Assembly: GCA_903840825.1 (NCBI GenBank)
Contig: CAIMHL010000083.1
Span: 1 to 9,998, forward strand
DNA from: an uncultured beta proteobacterium
Lineage (GTDB): Bacteria > Pseudomonadota > Gammaproteobacteria > Burkholderiales > Burkholderiaceae_C
Length of the DNA: 9,998 nucleotides
Direction: 5' to 3'
Shown here: positions 5,612-9,998 of the stretch, in pieces
Layout of the letters: every line of letters begins with the position of its first letter
Position numbering within the stretch: position 1 is the first letter of the stretch
The notes under the pieces: model-generated
Told to the model about the DNA's origin: nothing
The model's database searches: none
The model's input: the letters and a program-made list of their open reading frames with translations, nothing else
Program-made: the position numbers and the translations under genes

Positions 5612-6880
5612 ATGCCATTTACCTCACTGGGCCTGTCGCCCGCCATGCTGCGCGCCGTTTCGGCCAAGGCCTACTCGGTGCCCACACCGATTCAAGCCTC
5701 CGCCATCCCTGTCGCTTTGCAAGGGCGAGATGTGTTGGGCTCGGCCCAAACCGGCTCCGGTAAAACAGTGGCCTTTGCGTTGCCCTTGTTGCAGCAGTTT
5801 GAGGCGTCCACCATGGAAGTGCCGCGCAAGGTGGGCGCATTGATTCTGGTGCCCACGCGGGAGTTGGCGACCCAAGTGGGGGAAGAAATTCGCGTTCTGG
5901 CGCAGCACATGACCCGCCCCATCAAGGTCTCTATCGTGTTTGGTGGCGTGTCCATCAACCCGCAAATGATGCGTTTGCGCGGGGGCACGGACATCGTGGT
6001 GGCCACGCCGGGCCGCCTGCTTGATTTGATTGACCACAACGCCCTGTCCATTCGCAGCGTGCGCACGCTGGTGCTCGATGAGGCCGACCGCCTGTTTGAC
6101 CTGGGCTTTGCCGAAGAACTCGGGCGCATTGTGCGGCTGATGCCCACCCAGCGCCAAAGCCTGTTTTTCTCGGCCACCTTTCCACCAGCCGTGCAAGCCT
6201 TGGCGAACACGCTGCTGCGCGACCCGGTGCGAGTCGAAGTGCTGCCAGAGCCCGAGAGCGCCCCTGACATCGTGCAGCGCGCCATCGCGGTGGACACCGG
6301 CAAACGCACCCAACTGCTGCGCCATTTGATTGGCCTCAACCACTGGAGCCGGGTGCTGGTGTTTGTGGCCACCAAGCACGCCGCCGAGATGGTGGCCGAC
6401 AAACTGCGCAAAGCGCGCATCTACGCCGAACCCTTTCATGGTGAGTTAAGCCAGGGCAAGCGCACGCAGGTGCTGGCTGATTTCAAGGCCTCGCGCCTGA
6501 AAGTGGTGATTGCGACTGATGTGGCCGCACGCGGACTTGATATTGCCCAGCTGCCTGTGGTGGTGAATTTTGATTTGCCGCGCTCAGCGGTGGACTACAC
6601 GCACCGCATCGGGCGCACCGGACGTGCCGGCGAGCGCGGCTTGGCCGTGAGCTTTGTCAGCGCGGACAGTGAGGCGCATTTCAAGCTGATACAAAAACGT
6701 CAGGGCTTGGACATGGCCTTGGAGTCTGTTGACGGCTTTGAGGCGCAAGAGGCGGCGCCTGCTGCTGCTTTGTCTGTGAGTGGCGAGGTGGTTGACCATG
6801 CCAATGGGGGTGTCAAGGGCAAGCGCCCGAGCAAAAAAGACAAGCTGCGGGCGATGCAGGGACAAAGTCAGGGGCAGTAA
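5612..6880 (+). CDS. rhlE: DEAD-box ATP-dependent RNA helicase, RhlE type
   Basis: RNA-unwinding ATPase of 422 residues, acting in the cytosol on structured RNA (ribosome assembly or RNA decay in the family). Motifs in order: F3 and Q-motif PTPIQ (24-28); Walker A AQTGSGKT (45-52); PTRELA (81-86); FGGVSINPQMM-RLRGG (110-125), nearly identical to E. coli RhlE; TPGR (132-135); DEAD (156-159) followed by RLFDLGF; SAT (187-189); ATDVAARGLD (301-310); HRIGRTGR (331-338). The tail after about 376 is short, with a basic end (KGKRPSKKDKLR), shorter than the long Arg/Gly tails of many RhlE proteins. The ATG at 5612 has no clear Shine-Dalgarno sequence; a weak promoter-like pair TTAACG (5565-5570) and CATAAA (5588-5593) would give a very short leader. 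It is divergent from the DUF6172 gene and convergent with the exonuclease gene, 11 bases apart. Confidence 0.95.
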   Translation: MPFTSLGLSPAMLRAVSAKAYSVPTPIQASAIPVALQGRDVLGSAQTGSGKTVAFALPLLQQFEASTMEVPRKVGALILVPTRELATQVGEEIRVLAQHMTRPIKVSIVFGGVSINPQMMRLRGGTDIVVATPGRLLDLIDHNALSIRSVRTLVLDEADRLFDLGFAEELGRIVRLMPTQRQSLFFSATFPPAVQALANTLLRDPVRVEVLPEPESAPDIVQRAIAVDTGKRTQLLRHLIGLNHWSRVLVFVATKHAAEMVADKLRKARIYAEPFHGELSQGKRTQVLADFKASRLKVVIATDVAARGLDIAQLPVVVNFDLPRSAVDYTHRIGRTGRAGERGLAVSFVSADSEAHFKLIQKRQGLDMALESVDGFEAQEAAPAAALSVSGEVVDHANGGVKGKRPSKKDKLRAMQGQSQGQ

Positions 6881-6894
6881 ACCCCTGTGGTTTA
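6869..6894. terminator. Two overlapping short hairpins at the convergent rhlE/exonuclease gene ends
   Basis: CAGGGG (6869-6874) can pair with CCCCTG (6882-6887), loop of 7. TAAACC (6878-6883) can pair with GGTTTA (6889-6894), loop of 5, with the two genes' TAA stop codons sitting in its two arms. The two structures exclude each other. No good T-tract follows on either strand, so this is at best a weak terminator. Confidence 0.3.
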
Positions 6895-7677
6895 TTCGGC
6901 AGGCGCCTCGTTGTTTTGGGTCAGCATCTTCCAAGTCAGCCCCAGCGGCGTGTCGGTCTTGAACGACACCAGTTGCCGGGACAGTCGGGCAATCTCGATG
7001 CCCTTGCGTAAATTCACGCCCACTTGCCCAGCCACTTTGTCGGCGTTTGAGAGCACCCTCTCCAGCGTACCGTTGATGCGCAAAAGGGTTGCCGCCGTTT
7101 TGCTGCCGACTTTGTCCACACCAGGAATGCCATCGGCTGCATCGCCCATCAAGGCCAGTAAGTCGCCTATCTGCGAAGGCTTGACGCCAAATTTCTCCAG
7201 CACATAAGCCTCATCGCGCCACGCACCTTTGAAGTGGTCGTAAACACAAACCTGGTCGTTGAGCAGTTGTAAAAAGTCTTTGTCGGTCGACAAAATGACG
7301 GCGCGCTCAGCACTGTGTTGACACCATTTTTCAACCAGCGCGGCAATGGCGTCATCGGCTTCGATGCCCTCTATCGCAATCCAGTGCAAGCCCTGGGCCT
7401 GAAGTTCCTGCTTGATCGTCAAGAGGCCATCGCGCAAGTGTTGCGGCATGGGTTTGCGGTGGGCTTGGTAGCCGTCAAAGAGCGCGTGTTTCCAGGTGCG
7501 ACCCCCAAAGTCAAAGACGGCCACCGCGTGCGTTGGGTTGTGCGCTTTAAGGGCCCGCTTGAACGAGCTCAGGCTTGATTTGACCGTATCGGCCACCTTC
7601 TCCGCGCTGTCAGGCGTGGGAATGGCCTCGTGAATACGGCGGATGATGTTCAAGGCATCAATAACTAAAAGGGACAT
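6892..7677 (-). CDS. xni: 5'-3' exonuclease / flap endonuclease of the Xni (ExoIX) type
   Basis: 261-residue structure-specific 5' nuclease, expected to cut flaps and RNA-DNA ends during DNA repair or Okazaki fragment processing. Its N-terminus (LLVIDALNIIRRIHEA) and THAVAVFD (49-56) are typical of the stand-alone Xni family (about 250 residues). Metal-binding carboxylates visible: Asp7, Asp56, Glu106-x-Asp108-Asp109 (EGIEADDA), Asp132 and Asp134 (STDKDFLQLL), Asp179 and Asp182 (GDAADGIPGV). The helix-hairpin-helix follows at about 183-200. E. coli Xni is known to lack most of the second metal cluster; here it is complete, so the enzyme may behave more like a full FEN or the PolI 5'-nuclease domain. 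ATG at 7677, with AGGTG 11 bases upstream and a palindrome TGTGATCACA between. Convergent with rhlE. Confidence 0.9.
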   Translation of the reverse strand: MSLLVIDALNIIRRIHEAIPTPDSAEKVADTVKSSLSSFKRALKAHNPTHAVAVFDFGGRTWKHALFDGYQAHRKPMPQHLRDGLLTIKQELQAQGLHWIAIEGIEADDAIAALVEKWCQHSAERAVILSTDKDFLQLLNDQVCVYDHFKGAWRDEAYVLEKFGVKPSQIGDLLALMGDAADGIPGVDKVGSKTAATLLRINGTLERVLSNADKVAGQVGVNLRKGIEIARLSRQLVSFKTDTPLGLTWKMLTQNNEAPAE

Positions 7678-7816
7678 CTTGTGATCACACCTGTTTCAAT
7701 TACCCATCTTGACGAGGGTTGCCCCCGCTAGCACTCATTAATTTGAGGCCAGGGGGCTATTCTATTGAGTAGGTGGCCGGGTAGGGAGACCCGTTTTGGG
7801 GCGCTTGCAGAATTTT
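7678..7816. other. Intergenic region between the 80-residue gene and xni
   Basis: Holds a palindrome TGTGATCACA (7680-7689) next to the xni start, a two-tier inverted repeat with GCCCCC (7721-7726) pairing with GGGGGC (7752-7757) around CTCA/TGAG, and CGGGT-AGGGAG-ACCCG followed by TTTT on the plus strand (7778-7797). No convincing promoter for xni was found; a -10-like TAGAAT lies on the minus strand (7766-7761) but lacks a -35. Roles are unknown. Confidence 0.35.
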
Positions 7817-8059
7817 TTAGTTCAGCAAGTACGCCTCGGCGTGGTCAGCCAGGTCTTGGGCGTCAATGGCTGCGTCAAAGGCGATCCGGCTGGCGATGGC
7901 CTCTTGGGTCAAGGGAATCAGCGGCTTGTCCAAGGGGCGCAGTTTGTGGCGACGCAGGCCGCGCAGTTGCAGCGAGCGCTCCATGGTTTGCAGAACCAGC
8001 TCAGGGTCCATCATCAGACTGAAGGGGTTCAAGGTCAGTGCAAGGGGGGCGTTATTCAT
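7817..8059 (-). CDS. Small hypothetical protein, 80 residues
   Basis: ATG at 8059 with GGAG 7 bases upstream, TAA at 7819-7817. The product runs MNNAPLALTLNPFSLMMDPELVLQTMERSLQLRG and has LRPLDKPLIPLTQEA in the middle (about 41-55) and an acidic C-terminal third (DAAIDAQDLADHAEAYLLN). It resembles short 'NPF-x-MMDPE...RPLDKP' proteins that I recall from Comamonadaceae, but I know no function or named domain. Predicted soluble, mainly helical. It lies 123 bases downstream of dbpA on the same strand, with a hairpin in its leader. An upstream ATG four bases earlier (8063) opens a 3-codon frame (ATG AAT GAA TAA) overlapping the start. Real gene likely; the role is unknown. Confidence 0.7.
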   Translation of the reverse strand: MNNAPLALTLNPFSLMMDPELVLQTMERSLQLRGLRRHKLRPLDKPLIPLTQEAIASRIAFDAAIDAQDLADHAEAYLLN

Positions 8060-8073
8060 TCATCTTCTCCAGT

Positions 8074-8103
8074 GGTGGTGTCGCTTTTTAAGTCGACAAC
8101 ACC
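8074..8103 (-). promoter_or_regulatory. Leader hairpin just upstream of the 80-residue gene
   Basis: GGTGGTGTCG (8074-8083) pairs with CGACAACACC (8094-8103) over 10 positions with a single mismatch; the loop is CTTTTTAAGT. It ends about 4 bases before the Shine-Dalgarno GGAG of the small gene (minus strand). It could act on translation of that gene, or form the 3' structure of the dbpA transcript; there is no U-tract, so it is not a standard terminator. Confidence 0.35.
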
Positions 8104-8182
8104 AATGTATCCGCACCCCCGGGTTTCTGAAGTCAGCAAACCGCTATGCCTTGTGTAGGTGTTTGCCTGACACGCCTAAAGC

Positions 8183-9625
<1,443 letters not shown>

Positions 9626-9642
9626 CCAAACGCCTTAAAACT

Positions 9643-9998
9643 TCAAATCGCCAGCGGGTCCACGTCAATCGCCCAGCGGATCAGCCCTTTGCCTTCAGGC
9701 TGCAGCCGTGTGGCGTGCAGCACTGCTTGCCAGTCGGCCAGAAAACGTTGGAGGGCGACCCGTGAGCTGCTCTCAATCAGCATCTGGGCGCGCTCGACAT
9801 TGGCAATGCGCTGCATGCTCATGGGCACCGCCGGAAATATAAAGAGGGCTTGGGCAATCGCCTCGGCGTCTGCCATCGTGGCCACGGCTGCGCTGGCAGC
9901 GGTCAGAAAACCCTGGGCCACTTCCTGGCTGTGTGCCTCGGCCCGCACCAGCGCCTGGTAGCTAAAAGGCGGCATGGCGGCCTGCTCGCGCTCTTTGA
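9643..9998 (-). CDS. priA: Primosomal protein N' / replication restart helicase PriA (partial, C-terminal end)
   Basis: The last 117 residues plus stop are visible; the rest lies beyond the right edge. The frame continues past the internal Met at 9975 to the window end as KEREQAAMPPFSYQALVRAEAHS, matching the ERE-x-PPF start of the PriA C-terminal domain. VPMSMQRIANVERAQMLIESSSRVALQRFL (about residues 57-86 of the visible part) corresponds to the P-x-R-x-R-x-Q-x-L-x-R block of PriA, and IRWAIDVDPLAI at the end corresponds to the family's terminal W-x-DVDP. PriA is a 3'-5' DNA helicase that reloads the replisome at stalled forks. The stop (TGA, 9645-9643) is followed 17 bases later by dbpA. 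The helicase motifs and zinc sites are outside the window. Confidence 0.92.
   Translation of the reverse strand, partial: KEREQAAMPPFSYQALVRAEAHSQEVAQGFLTAASAAVATMADAEAIAQALFIFPAVPMSMQRIANVERAQMLIESSSRVALQRFLADWQAVLHATRLQPEGKGLIRWAIDVDPLAI

Noticed and set aside
5624..6439. Long minus-strand frames (271 and 242 residues) antisense to the RhlE helicase
   Set aside because: They have His/Arg/Gln-rich compositions typical of antisense shadows in GC-rich DNA, with no recognisable domains, and the plus strand carries a complete set of helicase motifs.
7680..7689. CRP-binding site at TGTGATCACA
   Set aside because: The half-sites have no 6-base spacer, so it does not fit CRP.
7727..7758. CIRCE-like half site (CTAGCACTC) upstream of xni
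   Set aside because: The left half is close to TTAGCACTC, but the opposite half matches only about 4 of 9 positions and the spacing is wrong for HrcA binding. The same 11-mer GCTAGCACTCA also occurs at 3806-3816 in an unrelated context, suggesting coincidence.
7745..7775. Possible degenerate second copy of the intergenic repeat (GAGGCCA and GCTATT-n-ATTGA elements)
   Set aside because: The two elements occur in the reverse order relative to the copy at 3829-3889 and similarity is limited to short words.
7778..7797. Plus-strand terminator CGGGT-AGGGAG-ACCCG-TTTT
   Set aside because: The stem has only 5 bp, only four T follow, and no plus-strand gene precedes it.

Overview
The window reads as chromosomal DNA of a betaproteobacterium, most likely family Comamonadaceae (Rhodoferax/Polaromonas/Acidovorax-like). 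This rests on recognising protein subfamilies, on a DUF6172-type protein, and on an intergenic element resembling the short repeat common in that family. No database search was possible. There are no rRNA or tRNA genes, CRISPR arrays, insertion sequences or phage genes that I can see.

Left third (1-3560, all minus strand): a high-affinity branched-chain amino-acid-type (HAAT/Liv) ABC transporter operon, transcribed right to left as livG, livF, livK, then livH, which runs off the left edge. The two ATPase genes overlap by ATGA. A terminator-like hairpin between livK and livH probably sets a binding-protein-rich expression ratio. A perfect 14-base palindrome upstream of livG may be an activator site. 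The ATPase pair is asymmetric: LivG has a normal Walker A lysine, whereas LivF carries arginine there.

Middle (3560-5610): an AT-rich, gene-poor stretch holds a short remnant of a methylmalonyl/isobutyryl-CoA mutase-like gene, one copy of the Comamonadaceae-type repeat and a strong bidirectional terminator. On the minus strand follow a 55-residue basic protein of unknown function, a TehA/SLAC1-type membrane channel and a small DUF6172-type protein. The last two form a tight two-gene unit behind a good sigma-70-like promoter.

Right half (5612-9998): a nucleic-acid-processing neighbourhood. An RhlE-type DEAD-box RNA helicase (plus strand) converges on a 5'-3' exonuclease/flap endonuclease of the Xni type (minus). 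Upstream of the latter come an 80-residue conserved-looking small protein, the rRNA helicase DbpA, and the C-terminal end of the replication-restart helicase PriA, all on the minus strand. dbpA follows priA by 17 bases and is probably co-transcribed with it.

Most of the window is ordinary core genome. I found no convincing new multi-gene system. The points most worth checking are the LivF Walker A substitution, the small basic protein whose 3' end is duplicated in its own terminator, the mutase remnant, the complete metal-binding carboxylate set in the Xni homologue, and the palindrome/promoter geometry ahead of the liv operon.
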